IMG/VR virus record: IMGVR_UViG_3300025131_000080
Span: 1 to 46,049 of that record
Reading direction: 5' to 3' (one strand)
DNA: 46,049 nt
Source of the DNA: a virus
Shown here: piece after piece, positions 26,121-33,632 of the stretch
Layout of the letters: every line of letters starts with the position of its first letter
How positions within the stretch are numbered: position 1 is the first letter of the stretch
Translations under genes and position numbers: made by a program
The notes under the pieces: model-generated
What the model was told of the DNA's origin: nothing
Database searches by the model: none
What the model saw: the letters and a program-made list of their open reading frames with translations, nothing else

Positions 26121-27125
26121 CTAGAAGATCTTCCACTGAGTAGCATCAACTCTCATCAACGAAACAGAGCCGTTCTCCGACCAAATATCAATACTTACTC
26201 CATCGGCCAAATCATCGATTTTGTCGGCAGCATTGGGAGTGACTTCCAGCGCGTAGCCACCAAGATTAATAGGAGCTTTAACGCGAACAATCTCACCATC
26301 AGACAAGCCGCTCAAGGCAGGCAAAGTCCACGCACGATTTGCAGAAAAGGAACTAGTTCCATAGTTCATTCCGACGCCGAGCGCCGAAGCGTTGTCACCA
26401 ATCGCACCATTAACTGTGACAGCAACGGCGGCAGCTTCAAGCTGATTTGAAACCACACTAAGTCCCGAACCAGCGATATCAGTCAAGAAGCTACCAATGG
26501 CGACAGCTTTCACAAATCCATCTGTGGCGTCGGCGAAGTAAAGTCCGTCCGCTGCGACGTCTAGGGCTGTGTCCCCACTGACTCCCAGAGTAATCTCCGT
26601 GCCAGCCTTAAAGGTAACACCGTTATTAAACGATCCCGAACCATCCACAATCAAAGTGGAAGAACCACTGATGGTGGTAAAAGAACCAGCGGCGGGTGTG
26701 GTTCCACCAATAACTGCATCCACCGTACCGGCATTAATGTCAGCCGTGGTTGCTACTAAAGAAGTAATCGTGCCGACACTCGTCAGAGACGAGGCGAGAA
26801 CACCTGCACCAAGAGTAGTTGCGTTAAGAACGCTGGCGTTGTTGATGAGGTAAGCATCCCCAGTCACGAGGTCGAGACCGTCGCCATCGAAGTGTGCCGT
26901 CTTGGCACCAGCAGCAGCCACACAAAGCGCGGAGCCGTCCCAGTAAAGTGCACCATCGCTACCAGCACCACCGGCGCCGAATCCCATAGTACCCGAAGCC
27001 TCGGTGGGATTGTTGGCGTCACTGTTGATCGCCATCATTTTGTCAGTTTCAACATTAGAGTAGTTGAAGTCCATACCGCCCGAAAGCTGTACCTCCATAC
27101 TACCCGATTGAAATAAATAAGCCAT
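26121..27125 (-). CDS. Fibre/decoration-type virion protein
   Basis: 334 residues, ATG at 27125 with GGAGGG upstream. Starts MAYLFQSGSMEVQLSGGMDF. The body is Gly/Ala/Ser/Thr-rich beta sequence (GTITSLVATTADINAGTVDA, then VIGGTTPAAGSFTTISGSST), the 'GTVDGVIGGTTPAAG' style common in phage fibres and in metagenomic virion proteins. The end domain (WTLPALSGLSDGEIVRVKAP ... SLMRVDATQWKIF) matches the layout of its neighbours. Codon choice is GC-richer than in adjacent fibre genes, similar to gp23, hinting at high expression. Confidence 0.6.
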   Translation of the reverse strand: MAYLFQSGSMEVQLSGGMDFNYSNVETDKMMAINSDANNPTEASGTMGFGAGGAGSDGALYWDGSALCVAAAGAKTAHFDGDGLDLVTGDAYLINNASVLNATTLGAGVLASSLTSVGTITSLVATTADINAGTVDAVIGGTTPAAGSFTTISGSSTLIVDGSGSFNNGVTFKAGTEITLGVSGDTALDVAADGLYFADATDGFVKAVAIGSFLTDIAGSGLSVVSNQLEAAAVAVTVNGAIGDNASALGVGMNYGTSSFSANRAWTLPALSGLSDGEIVRVKAPINLGGYALEVTPNAADKIDDLADGVSIDIWSENGSVSLMRVDATQWKIF

Positions 27126-27245
27126 TTTTAAAAACCCTCCATATTATAGTTTTTTTAGGCAACGTGACAAGCTAGACCAAGCACCTCAAACACCACATTT
27201 GCATGTGGGCTCACTATTAATTAGTAACAAACACCCAATAAAATC

Positions 27246-28016
27246 TTAGTAAACGAAGTATTTGTCAGCCCCATTGCAATAAAGGGAGATAGCTGAGTAA
27301 GGGGATAGCAAAATTATAGAATTTTGACCGTCGATTGTTTGCGTTCCGCTAGCAGAAATGGTAATATTATTGGTATTGGCGTTTCCTGTCTCGTCTTTAA
27401 TAACATATGTTTGACCTGTAGCGAGGGTTGCTGCATTGGGCAAATGTACTGTAATGGCCGTACTGCTGGAATCTACTCCTAGATAATAATCCGCCTGCGA
27501 AGCCGTCATATGGGTCGTAACGGCGGTACGGTTTAATGACATCCCTCCGCCCAGAACCATTCCTATTCCATAGAAGGCTGACGCAGAGATATTAACGCTT
27601 GACGAAAGCGTACCCGAAACTACAAGTTGATGGGCTGGCGCTGTAGTACCACCAATGTTAAGACTACTTGTTACCGATGCATTAGAACCATCGATAACAG
27701 TAAAGATGCCAGGACCACCGATGCCATCTAAATTTGAACCATCGCCATAGAAGGCTGACGCGGAGACATTAACGCTAGCGGTGAGAGTGCCTGCCAGCGT
27801 AAGAGTGGTACCATCAAAGGTTAAGTTTGGTTCTCCGACCAAACTATTAGCGGTACCGCCTACTGTAAGTAAGTTGTCGGTTGTCGGATTAGAAGTAATC
27901 CGAGGGATATTTAATAGGCTTTGCCCATCCCCAATAAAGATGCTACCGGAGATTTGCCCTTCGGAAAGCAATTCGCCGGGGAGATATACGGTTCCCGATA
28001 ATACATTGAACGCCAT
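27246..28016 (-). CDS. Fibre/decoration-type virion protein with internal repeat
   Basis: 256 residues, ATG at 28016. Starts MAFNVLSGTVYLPGELLSEG. Two copies of the SVN(I/V)SASAFYG module occur; at DNA level 27568-27599 and 27745-27776 match over 32 bp with two differences, showing a recent internal duplication. The C-terminal domain (VHLPNAATLATGQTYVIKDE, then TIDGQNSIILLSPYSAISLY) is nearly colinear with the end of the 28036-28710 protein. Predicted to be a trimeric beta fibre or decoration protein by composition and pattern; not experimentally anchored. Confidence 0.6.
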   Translation of the reverse strand: MAFNVLSGTVYLPGELLSEGQISGSIFIGDGQSLLNIPRITSNPTTDNLLTVGGTANSLVGEPNLTFDGTTLTLAGTLTASVNVSASAFYGDGSNLDGIGGPGIFTVIDGSNASVTSSLNIGGTTAPAHQLVVSGTLSSSVNISASAFYGIGMVLGGGMSLNRTAVTTHMTASQADYYLGVDSSSTAITVHLPNAATLATGQTYVIKDETGNANTNNITISASGTQTIDGQNSIILLSPYSAISLYCNGADKYFVY

Positions 28017-28035
28017 TTATTAGGAACTCCCCTCA

Positions 28036-28710
28036 TTAGAATACAAACCAATTTGCACCATTAGAATATAAACTGATAGCTGGATAGCTACCAGATAATT
28101 GATAAGTTGCGGCGCCGTCGATAGTCTCGCTACCCGAAGCGCGCACGGTGATGGTGCCGGCGCGGCCGCTAACCTCATCTTTAATGACATAGACGGATCC
28201 AGACAAAGCATCACCTGCCGCACTGTGGAGGCGGAAATTTACATCTCCAGCAACTGCAACACCATAAAGATAGGTTGCTACTGAACTGGTGCTATTGTTA
28301 GCACCAATGCGCTTATAGCCGCCACGAAAACCATCAACGCGCACTACTTGGGTAGAAATATTTACTTCAAGTGAGGCGGAGGTAGAGGCTGACTGTGCCA
28401 CATAAAAACTACCTGTTCTAACATGTACATCATCATTAGTATTACCGAAATATGTCGAGCCGCTTGCATCGATCTCGGTTACATTTTCAATATGATAATG
28501 ACTAGCGCTGATGGTCCCGCTTACTACGAGGGTGCCCGTGAGGTGCACCTTGTTAGACGCCGATAAAAACGTAAAGTTGTTGGATCCAGAGGTTAATCTT
28601 GAGCCCGCGGCGCCAGAAATAAACTGGATCGATCCTATTGATCCGGTTCCGCCACCGCCTACGGAGCCCGAATCTGCGCAATTTATATATGCCCATCCAA
28701 AAGTGGCCAT
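28036..28710 (-). CDS. Fibre/decoration-type virion protein
   Basis: 224 residues, ATG at 28710. Glycine/serine-rich start (SVGGGGTGSIGSIQFISGAA), beta-repeat middle (LTGTLVVSGTISASHYHIEN), and the shared C-terminal domain (SVYVIKDEVSGRAGTITVRA, SGSETIDGAATYQLSGSYPA, then ISLYSNGANWFVF). The start overlaps nothing and lies one base below the previous stop, so it is in operon with it. Part of the same paralogous cluster; likely virion surface. Confidence 0.6.
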   Translation of the reverse strand: MATFGWAYINCADSGSVGGGGTGSIGSIQFISGAAGSRLTSGSNNFTFLSASNKVHLTGTLVVSGTISASHYHIENVTEIDASGSTYFGNTNDDVHVRTGSFYVAQSASTSASLEVNISTQVVRVDGFRGGYKRIGANNSTSSVATYLYGVAVAGDVNFRLHSAAGDALSGSVYVIKDEVSGRAGTITVRASGSETIDGAATYQLSGSYPAISLYSNGANWFVF

Positions 28711-28711
28711 T

Positions 28712-29134
28712 CTAGCCTACTCCTGCCGACCCACTCCACGATGGCCCAGTATAGCCGGAACCCGACGCTTGGAATCGGACGCTGGGAGGTTCTATATTGG
28801 TCAGCCCTGCTACTACATCGGCTAGCGAATTAGCATTAGCGGGGCTATAGAGCCATAACTCCGAAACCTTTACTTCTAAAACAGCCGACGTAGATGACGC
28901 CGGTACCGTAAAATAGTTACTTCCGGAAACTCCAAGTTCAGAAAATCCGACTCGGAGAGCAGTGGAATCTAAATTAATTACTTGCACCCAACGTGTAACC
29001 GCTGGAAACTTCACTACTTCTGCATCGGTAGTATCAATGCTACCCGATGCAAAGGGTCTTCCGCTCACTTGATATGAGCCCACATTGTTAAGTCCGGGTG
29101 CTAGTTCCCAATATCTTGGTGTTGGTCCTGGCAT
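28712..29134 (-). CDS. Small beta-rich structural protein
   Basis: 140 residues, ATG at 29134 with AGGAG upstream. MPGPTPRYWELAPGLNNVGS then YQVSGRPFASGS and VVKFPAVTRWVQVINLDSTA suggest a compact beta-sandwich. Gly/Ser/Pro-rich C-terminus. It lacks the shared end domain of the next four fibre-type genes but is first in their transcription unit, below a TACTATTTA-like element. A base or adaptor for the fibre proteins, or a decoration protein, is possible; I do not recognise a named family. Confidence 0.6.
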   Translation of the reverse strand: MPGPTPRYWELAPGLNNVGSYQVSGRPFASGSIDTTDAEVVKFPAVTRWVQVINLDSTALRVGFSELGVSGSNYFTVPASSTSAVLEVKVSELWLYSPANANSLADVVAGLTNIEPPSVRFQASGSGYTGPSWSGSAGVG

Positions 29135-29162
29135 TATAAATCTCCTAAAATTTTAATCTTCA

Positions 29163-29173
29163 TTATAAATAGT
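29163..29173 (-). promoter_or_regulatory. ACTATTTA element upstream of the fibre cluster
   Basis: ACTATTTATAA on the minus strand about 29 nt above the ATG at 29134 and just below the bS21 stop. It is identical over 11 bases to the element above the tape measure gene (12801-12811). Candidate late promoter for the fibre genes. Confidence 0.45.
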
Positions 29174-29175
29174 CT

Positions 29176-29418
29176 CTAAATTTTTCTATTGCGCCTTTCT
29201 TGCGCTCTCTTGCGTTTTTGTTCTTCTCGGGCCCGGCGCCTTGCTGCACGAATACGTTTTTCTCTTTTAGCAACCGAAGGCTTTTTATAATAACGCTTGT
29301 CTCTCACTGTCTCCAAGACACCCTCTTTTTTAACCCTTTTCGTAAATCTGCGGATCATGCGATCTACCATGCCGCGGCATTCCTTTGCTGTAACTTTAAC
29401 GTGTGCTCCCTTTGCCAT
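29176..29418 (-). CDS. rpsU: Ribosomal protein bS21 homologue
   Basis: 80 residues. I start at ATG 29418 with AGGAG 5 nt upstream (AGGAGTAGATATG); a TTG at 29445 would add nine residues without a Shine-Dalgarno. The sequence aligns through its length with bacterial bS21: MVDRMIRRFTKRVKKEGVLE matches 'ALRRFKRSCEKAGVLAEVR' of E. coli, YYKKPSVAKREKR matches 'FYEKPTTERKR', and a long basic C-terminal helix follows. bS21 sits on the 30S platform beside the anti-Shine-Dalgarno and affects initiation. Phage-encoded bS21 is documented in several phages. It probably swaps into host ribosomes late in infection to favour phage messages. It lies between prohead and fibre genes, so it would be expressed late. 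Confidence 0.9.
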   Translation of the reverse strand: MAKGAHVKVTAKECRGMVDRMIRRFTKRVKKEGVLETVRDKRYYKKPSVAKREKRIRAARRRAREEQKRKRAQERRNRKI

Positions 29419-29426
29419 ATCTACTC

Positions 29427-29825
29427 CTACTTTAGTGCTCGCCAAATGGCTGACGAATTCCCAACCAGGGAACTAATGTCTACTCCCGCATCCCGAGGAT
29501 TGCCTAAATCGGCATCTCCTTTGGCTCGTTTAGTATTGGCTAGCGGCTCGGTGCCTTCGAATAGGTTTACCCCATTATAGGCTTCCTCTCCAATTGTTTT
29601 CATTAAATTCTGTTTGTATTCGTTCATCTGCCGATTCGATTGTTGCATCTGCTCTTTGCTTGGTCCGGTTGGGTGGGGGCGCTGGGTCTCTACAATCGTA
29701 TTACCTTGGAGTCCCTTGGCCACTTCTGCTACTACATTAGACAAAAGACCTTCTTCGAGAAGGACTTCGTGAATGCACTCTTTTACGAGGGGCTTAATAA
29801 CCTTCTTCAGTTCTGCTTTTTTCAT
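29427..29825 (-). CDS. Small protein with MK..LKK.I..EE N-terminal motif
   Basis: 132 residues, ATG at 29825 with AAAGGA upstream. The N-terminal helix MKKAELKKVIKPLVKECIHE followed by VLLEEG is a relative of the MKIT..LK.II.EE motif found in three other small proteins here. The rest is polar and probably disordered or helical, ending NSSAIWRALK. No known family. Location between two prohead-type genes and the shared N-terminus suggest a prohead interior component. Confidence 0.6.
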   Translation of the reverse strand: MKKAELKKVIKPLVKECIHEVLLEEGLLSNVVAEVAKGLQGNTIVETQRPHPTGPSKEQMQQSNRQMNEYKQNLMKTIGEEAYNGVNLFEGTEPLANTKRAKGDADLGNPRDAGVDISSLVGNSSAIWRALK

Positions 29826-29828
29826 GTT

Positions 29829-31310
29829 CTATCCTTTGATAATTCCTGCGAGCTTCTGCCAGTTTTCTAACAACGCTTGATCTTTGGTGTCCAGACTCTC
29901 GGCTTGTGCGGCTGCCGCATTGCGTCCCCACTGAGCCGAAGGAATGTGAGGAGCTTGCTCTTCTTCTTCGTCGGGGGCTTGTGATCCCAGTTGTTTGGGC
30001 GTACACTTATCGGCAGGATCAGTTAGCTTCTTTATCGGCGCCGCGAATACTCGGTTGCTCATGGGCTTACAAGTATCTTGGTTCACCTGGGCCACCTGCG
30101 CATATTGGGGAGATTTTTGCAGGGGGTCTGTGACCGTTACGACTGCCTTGGTACCCTTCCCTGAAGTATATTCATAGGTGTCGCCTTTCTTAACTGCGGT
30201 GCGGGGCTGCTGCTGGTCTTTACCAGTAATAGAACGGCCCGCTTGATTGAAATCTGCTACCTTTAAGCCGGCAGTTTTTAACATAGCGACCACAACATGC
30301 TTTATAAATGTCTCATCAATGCCGCTGTTCTTGAGCATTTTGGCGGCGGCTGCAAGATCCATGTTCTCTTGCATCTCTTCGGGAAATTGAATCTCGGGAT
30401 TCTTGTTAACCCGCGCCAGAGCTTGCAAGACGAGTTTGACTTTTTTCTCATCATACTTCTGACCCATGGCCTTCTTGAGGTGTGCCTGTACCTTCGGAGC
30501 CTGCACATATCCCGGCTTGTCGTCTCCTACTACCATTGCTGGCTGGCGTTCTTCTCCGCCTTCACCACCGGGGGGGATAGGCGCGGCTGGAGAGGGCTCT
30601 TCTGCGGGAGCTTCGGGTTGTTCTTCCGGTTCTTCTTCTGGCTGCTCTTCTGGTTGTTCTTCTGCCGGTGCTTCCTCTTCTTCCTCGGGTTGTTCTTCGG
30701 CGGCTGGTTGCTCTTGAGCATTAGCTGCGGCAAATTCTTTTACATCAGCAAAGCCGGCAGCCATGAAGACATCCAGAAGATCTTGCTTGTACTTCTCGGA
30801 CTGCAGTGCAGCCGTTACAATCTTATAAAGATTAGGATACTTCTCTAGATTTTCGAGCTTTCCAAGTTTGGGGGCACGACCTTCTTCATGCTCCATACTC
30901 CCGAGCCTTTTCTTTTTGCTCGAAAAGGGATTCCAGGCTTCAGATAAATCTAGCTCCTTGCCTTGGTCCATAATTTTAATCTTCTGATCTCGCAAGAACT
31001 GTTGGTATTCCCTCATTATGGCGGCGTCATCTAAATTAAGCTGAAGTGCGCGGTTGAGACCGTTAAGACTCGTTAGTGTTTCCTGCGCTTGAGTAGGGTG
31101 GATGGGCGTCCCCCAGTCAAGTTCTTCTTGTTCCCCCTCAGCGTCGGGGCACGGGCACTCCTGGGTACCGCCATCAGGCAGGCACTTCGGCCTCTCTTTA
31201 AATCGTCCTTTTTCAGCGGCTGCACTCATCGCTTCATTCAAATACTCTCGCCATGCATCAGTGTGTTGCTGGTTTTCCTTAAAGCTGCTCCATTGTTTTT
31301 GTTTACTCAT
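29829..31310 (-). CDS. Acidic prohead-interior candidate with KLAGI C-terminus
   Basis: 493 residues, ATG at 31310, overlapping the protease stop by 8 nt. The middle (about residues 195-250) is a Glu/Pro/Ala/Gln low-complexity run (EEEEAPAEEQPEEQPEEEPE). Helical segments flank it. The C-terminus, ALLENWQKLAGIIKG, shares KLAGI with the end of the scaffold protein. A coupled position after gp21 and before scaffold suggests an internal head or core protein that the protease would process. Its function is unknown; the region that resembles a folded domain (about 268-400) is not one I recognise. Confidence 0.6.
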   Translation of the reverse strand: MSKQKQWSSFKENQQHTDAWREYLNEAMSAAAEKGRFKERPKCLPDGGTQECPCPDAEGEQEELDWGTPIHPTQAQETLTSLNGLNRALQLNLDDAAIMREYQQFLRDQKIKIMDQGKELDLSEAWNPFSSKKKRLGSMEHEEGRAPKLGKLENLEKYPNLYKIVTAALQSEKYKQDLLDVFMAAGFADVKEFAAANAQEQPAAEEQPEEEEEAPAEEQPEEQPEEEPEEQPEAPAEEPSPAAPIPPGGEGGEERQPAMVVGDDKPGYVQAPKVQAHLKKAMGQKYDEKKVKLVLQALARVNKNPEIQFPEEMQENMDLAAAAKMLKNSGIDETFIKHVVVAMLKTAGLKVADFNQAGRSITGKDQQQPRTAVKKGDTYEYTSGKGTKAVVTVTDPLQKSPQYAQVAQVNQDTCKPMSNRVFAAPIKKLTDPADKCTPKQLGSQAPDEEEEQAPHIPSAQWGRNAAAAQAESLDTKDQALLENWQKLAGIIKG

Positions 31311-31911
31311 TATCTAATACCTCGTTAAGCAATCGGTTAATCCGATCTGCTTTGGTGAACACGTTAGGAGCGCTCAAATCCTTTGCTTCTTTCATCATAT
31401 ACGCGCCGGGTGTTGAAGGTTCGGATACAAAGTCAAAGCAGATAAGTTGGAAATCATCTTCCACGATAGTTTGTCCTTGAGCTTCACTGACGGATCCCAT
31501 TCCGCGTGAAGAGATGCCAAGCTGGGCACCACTATTAACTAGTCCTTTGAGGATGTTGCCGGAGGGAGTGTCGAGAACTTTCACTTTCCCCATTACATTT
31601 TTATCGTCCATCCACACATCGGTAACCATGTGAGAAGCATTCTTCAGATTAATAACTGAATCGTCAGGGTGATCTAATTCTCCCAGTGCGCGCCGTTCTT
31701 TTACGAGCTTCTTATAATTCTGAACTTCGCGCGTTAAAACCTTAAAGGGATAGATACGTCCATTTCCATTTTGTACGTCAGCTTCCTGTAGTTTGCCGGA
31801 CAGCATCATACCGCCATTAGAAACGAATCGCTTCTCTTCTTCGGTTAACAAATCTTGACACACGCCGCCTTCGCAAAGCGCGTAATATTCTCGTAATAAA
31901 ACTTTAGCCAT
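31303..31911 (-). CDS. 21: Prohead core protease (gp21-like)
   Basis: 202 residues, ATG at 31911. A herpesvirus-type serine protease fold of phage proheads: GELDHPDD carries the catalytic His (H81) and GISSRGMGS the catalytic Ser (S134/S135). NGNGRIYP is the conserved substrate-side loop of gp21 family members, and the ending FVSEPSTPGAYM matches the family's last strand. It cleaves scaffold, capsid N-terminus and internal proteins before packaging. The length is close to T4 gp21 (212). It sits between portal-linked genes and the scaffold, the T4 arrangement. Confidence 0.92.
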   Translation of the reverse strand: MAKVLLREYYALCEGGVCQDLLTEEEKRFVSNGGMMLSGKLQEADVQNGNGRIYPFKVLTREVQNYKKLVKERRALGELDHPDDSVINLKNASHMVTDVWMDDKNVMGKVKVLDTPSGNILKGLVNSGAQLGISSRGMGSVSEAQGQTIVEDDFQLICFDFVSEPSTPGAYMMKEAKDLSAPNVFTKADRINRLLNEVLDNE

Positions 31912-31959
31912 AGTTAAGATCCTTTACAACAACGTCTTACAGGCTGCAGCATCCATTTG

Positions 31960-32265
31960 CTAATCCACGTATTTGTGTTCATGTTTAATTCCTTCGTCTC
32001 CAATCAACATATTAAGAACATATGATGTTCCTGATGAAATACAACCTAAAATAAAATAATTTATAGGAGTTACATCAAAATTAAATAGTTCTGTGTAGGG
32101 AGAAAGCAGCATTAAAATCCACCCCACATGAAACCCAATGCACATTGGACATGAAAAAAGGCTTCCGAGCCAGCCACGAGTAGGGCGAACGGCATCGAAG
32201 ACCTTTCCGTATACTAAAAGCTGGGTGAGTCCGTAAGCTGCTAAAATAAAATATATTAAATCCAT
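31960..32265 (-). CDS. Small membrane protein with CPMC motif (DUF1360-like)
   Basis: 101 residues, ATG at 32265. Three hydrophobic segments (YFILAAYGLTQLLVYG, CIGFHVGWILMLLS, YFILGCISSGTSYVLNML) and a Cys-x-x-Cys in LGSLFSCPMCIGFHVGW. The pattern of an N-terminal helix, a 'R....G....CP.C.GFHVG' turn and a C-terminal helix resembles the small bacterial and phage membrane proteins of DUF1360, of unknown function. It is out of place among capsid genes and likely sits in the host inner membrane, though a link to the prohead-membrane initiation site is possible. Confidence 0.6.
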   Translation of the reverse strand: MDLIYFILAAYGLTQLLVYGKVFDAVRPTRGWLGSLFSCPMCIGFHVGWILMLLSPYTELFNFDVTPINYFILGCISSGTSYVLNMLIGDEGIKHEHKYVD

Positions 32266-32275
32266 TTCTTCCTTA

Positions 32276-32815
32276 TTAAATCGTGTACAAGTAACTCAAC
32301 GAATAGGGATCTCGAATGTATCCCGGACGGATCGATCCTTGTTCAACTCGTTGTGGCACTTCTCCCAATTCGGTTGAATCAGCATTGTCCGGATGTATTA
32401 GTTCGTCATCAGTCATAGAGACAATAGCCTCTGTTGACTCAAAATAGGGGCGCTCTTCATCAATAAAATTAGAAATATTAATGAGGGCTAACTTTGGAGT
32501 ACTTAAGTCAGGAGAAGAGGCTTCTTCCATCAACCCCTCAAAGGAGCCGAAAAACGAGCCGGCTTGAACAGAGTCCGCGATGATGAGTCCTTTTTTGCGC
32601 AAGTGTGCAAACAGTCTATTCTGTGCGCCGTATACTAAATCATTCATAGTCTCCTTGGGGAAGGCAGTAATCTTATTAGTTTTGGTGGACAAGACAATAT
32701 CAATATCACCATGATCAAAAATCATGAGATCTCCGTTCAGGCTTTTACGGATATCCATCTCTAGACGGACTACCGCACTGTCGGGCGCGGGGCCGATTCT
32801 AACTACTACTGCCAT
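32276..32815 (-). CDS. Unidentified protein between portal and protease genes
   Basis: 179 residues, ATG at 32815, overlapping the preceding gene by 17 nt. An N-terminal beta-rich half (MAVVVRIGPAPDSAVVRLEM ... GDIDIVLSTKTNKITAFPKE) with a helix at 62-85, then a polar, acidic second half ending GYIRDPYSLSYLYTI. No membrane segment or recognised domain. Its coupling to the portal group suggests a head assembly or packaging-related role. Confidence 0.65.
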   Translation of the reverse strand: MAVVVRIGPAPDSAVVRLEMDIRKSLNGDLMIFDHGDIDIVLSTKTNKITAFPKETMNDLVYGAQNRLFAHLRKKGLIIADSVQAGSFFGSFEGLMEEASSPDLSTPKLALINISNFIDEERPYFESTEAIVSMTDDELIHPDNADSTELGEVPQRVEQGSIRPGYIRDPYSLSYLYTI

Positions 32816-33632
32816 CTGAGCCGATCTCCTTCACTAAACTTTGAGTTTTCATTATCATTAAAAGTAAATCATCATCAATAACGCACTCAGAAAAGCCATC
32901 CAAACGTTCGATGATTTGTTCTGTTTTAGATAACATCTCGCTATCTGCACTAATCTCGACATTTTGAGTGGCTACGTGGAGGTGTTCCTTTAAGCGAACA
33001 ATCTCCTCATTCAAAAAAACCTTAAGTTCTAAAGCATTATCTGTAAACGATGAGATATAATATACTAATAGTTCTTTTTGCTCTTCCAATAATTCTTTTT
33101 CATATTTAGTATTAAACTTTTCAGTAAACGTCTTAACAACGATGGTGTCAACTTCCCCTAGAGAAGTGGAGTCCGGGGTACTGCTTGTCATGTTCTGGAT
33201 AATTTCGCCTTCTAATAATACTTGATCTTTAGGAGAAGTTTTGTCAGAAAAAATACGTGCAATGGAAGCCAAGGATTTATAATTGGGAACAAAATTATTA
33301 AAGACAGCAGGTTCAAGTTCCTTGTTTACATCACTAATGAGAATACTTTGTTCCTTAAACAGTCCGTTGGGATCAATCAGGCGATGGGCTAGTTTAGCCT
33401 CTCGTAAGATCTTTTCAGATGTCTTTTGATCGAGGTTTTGGTTTTCATATAAAGCGCGGTGGCACTCCAAATCTCTACGTAATAATGAATCTTCGTGGAA
33501 ATGTTTTTTAAGGAGGGCGATTGCGGTGGATCGTCGATGAAGATCTTTTTTCAAAATAGCAACGGTGGCCTCTCTTAAAAGGGCTTCGTATACAAAGGCG
33601 CTATTCCTCTTTTTATTATGTCTACTCTTCAT
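32799..33632 (-). CDS. Conserved helical protein next to the portal gene
   Basis: 277 residues, ATG at 33632, overlapping the portal stop by 11 nt. It begins MKSRHNKKRNSAFVYEALLR followed by EATVAILKKD; I associate this 'RHNKKRN.AF.YE.L.RE' start with genes beside the portal in T4-like phages of aquatic origin, with no known function. Almost entirely alpha-helical and charged. In T4 the equivalent place holds small prohead core genes (67, 68), so a head-core role is possible but unproven. Confidence 0.65.
   Translation of the reverse strand: MKSRHNKKRNSAFVYEALLREATVAILKKDLHRRSTAIALLKKHFHEDSLLRRDLECHRALYENQNLDQKTSEKILREAKLAHRLIDPNGLFKEQSILISDVNKELEPAVFNNFVPNYKSLASIARIFSDKTSPKDQVLLEGEIIQNMTSSTPDSTSLGEVDTIVVKTFTEKFNTKYEKELLEEQKELLVYYISSFTDNALELKVFLNEEIVRLKEHLHVATQNVEISADSEMLSKTEQIIERLDGFSECVIDDDLLLMIMKTQSLVKEIGSDGSSS

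Noticed and set aside
27180-27235. Hairpin CCACAT/ATGTGG and TTACTA-type inverted repeat after the 256-residue fibre gene as a terminator
   Set aside because: No T-run follows on the coding strand; kept only as an unexplained structured spacer.
12801-29173. TATAAATAG on the plus strand in several spacers, matching the T4 late promoter TATAAATA
   Set aside because: All genes here are on the minus strand, so these would fire antisense into upstream genes. The same sites read on the minus strand as ACTATTTA, which is at a sensible position for the genes, so I report that orientation instead.
29419-29445. TTG start at 29445 for bS21
   Set aside because: No Shine-Dalgarno there, and it lies inside the end of the upstream gene; ATG 29418 has AGGAG at 5 nt.
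30297-30848. Plus-strand frame of 183 codons opposite the 493-residue gene
   Set aside because: Phe/Leu-rich translation is the antisense of Glu/Lys codons; no ribosome site or neighbours on that strand.
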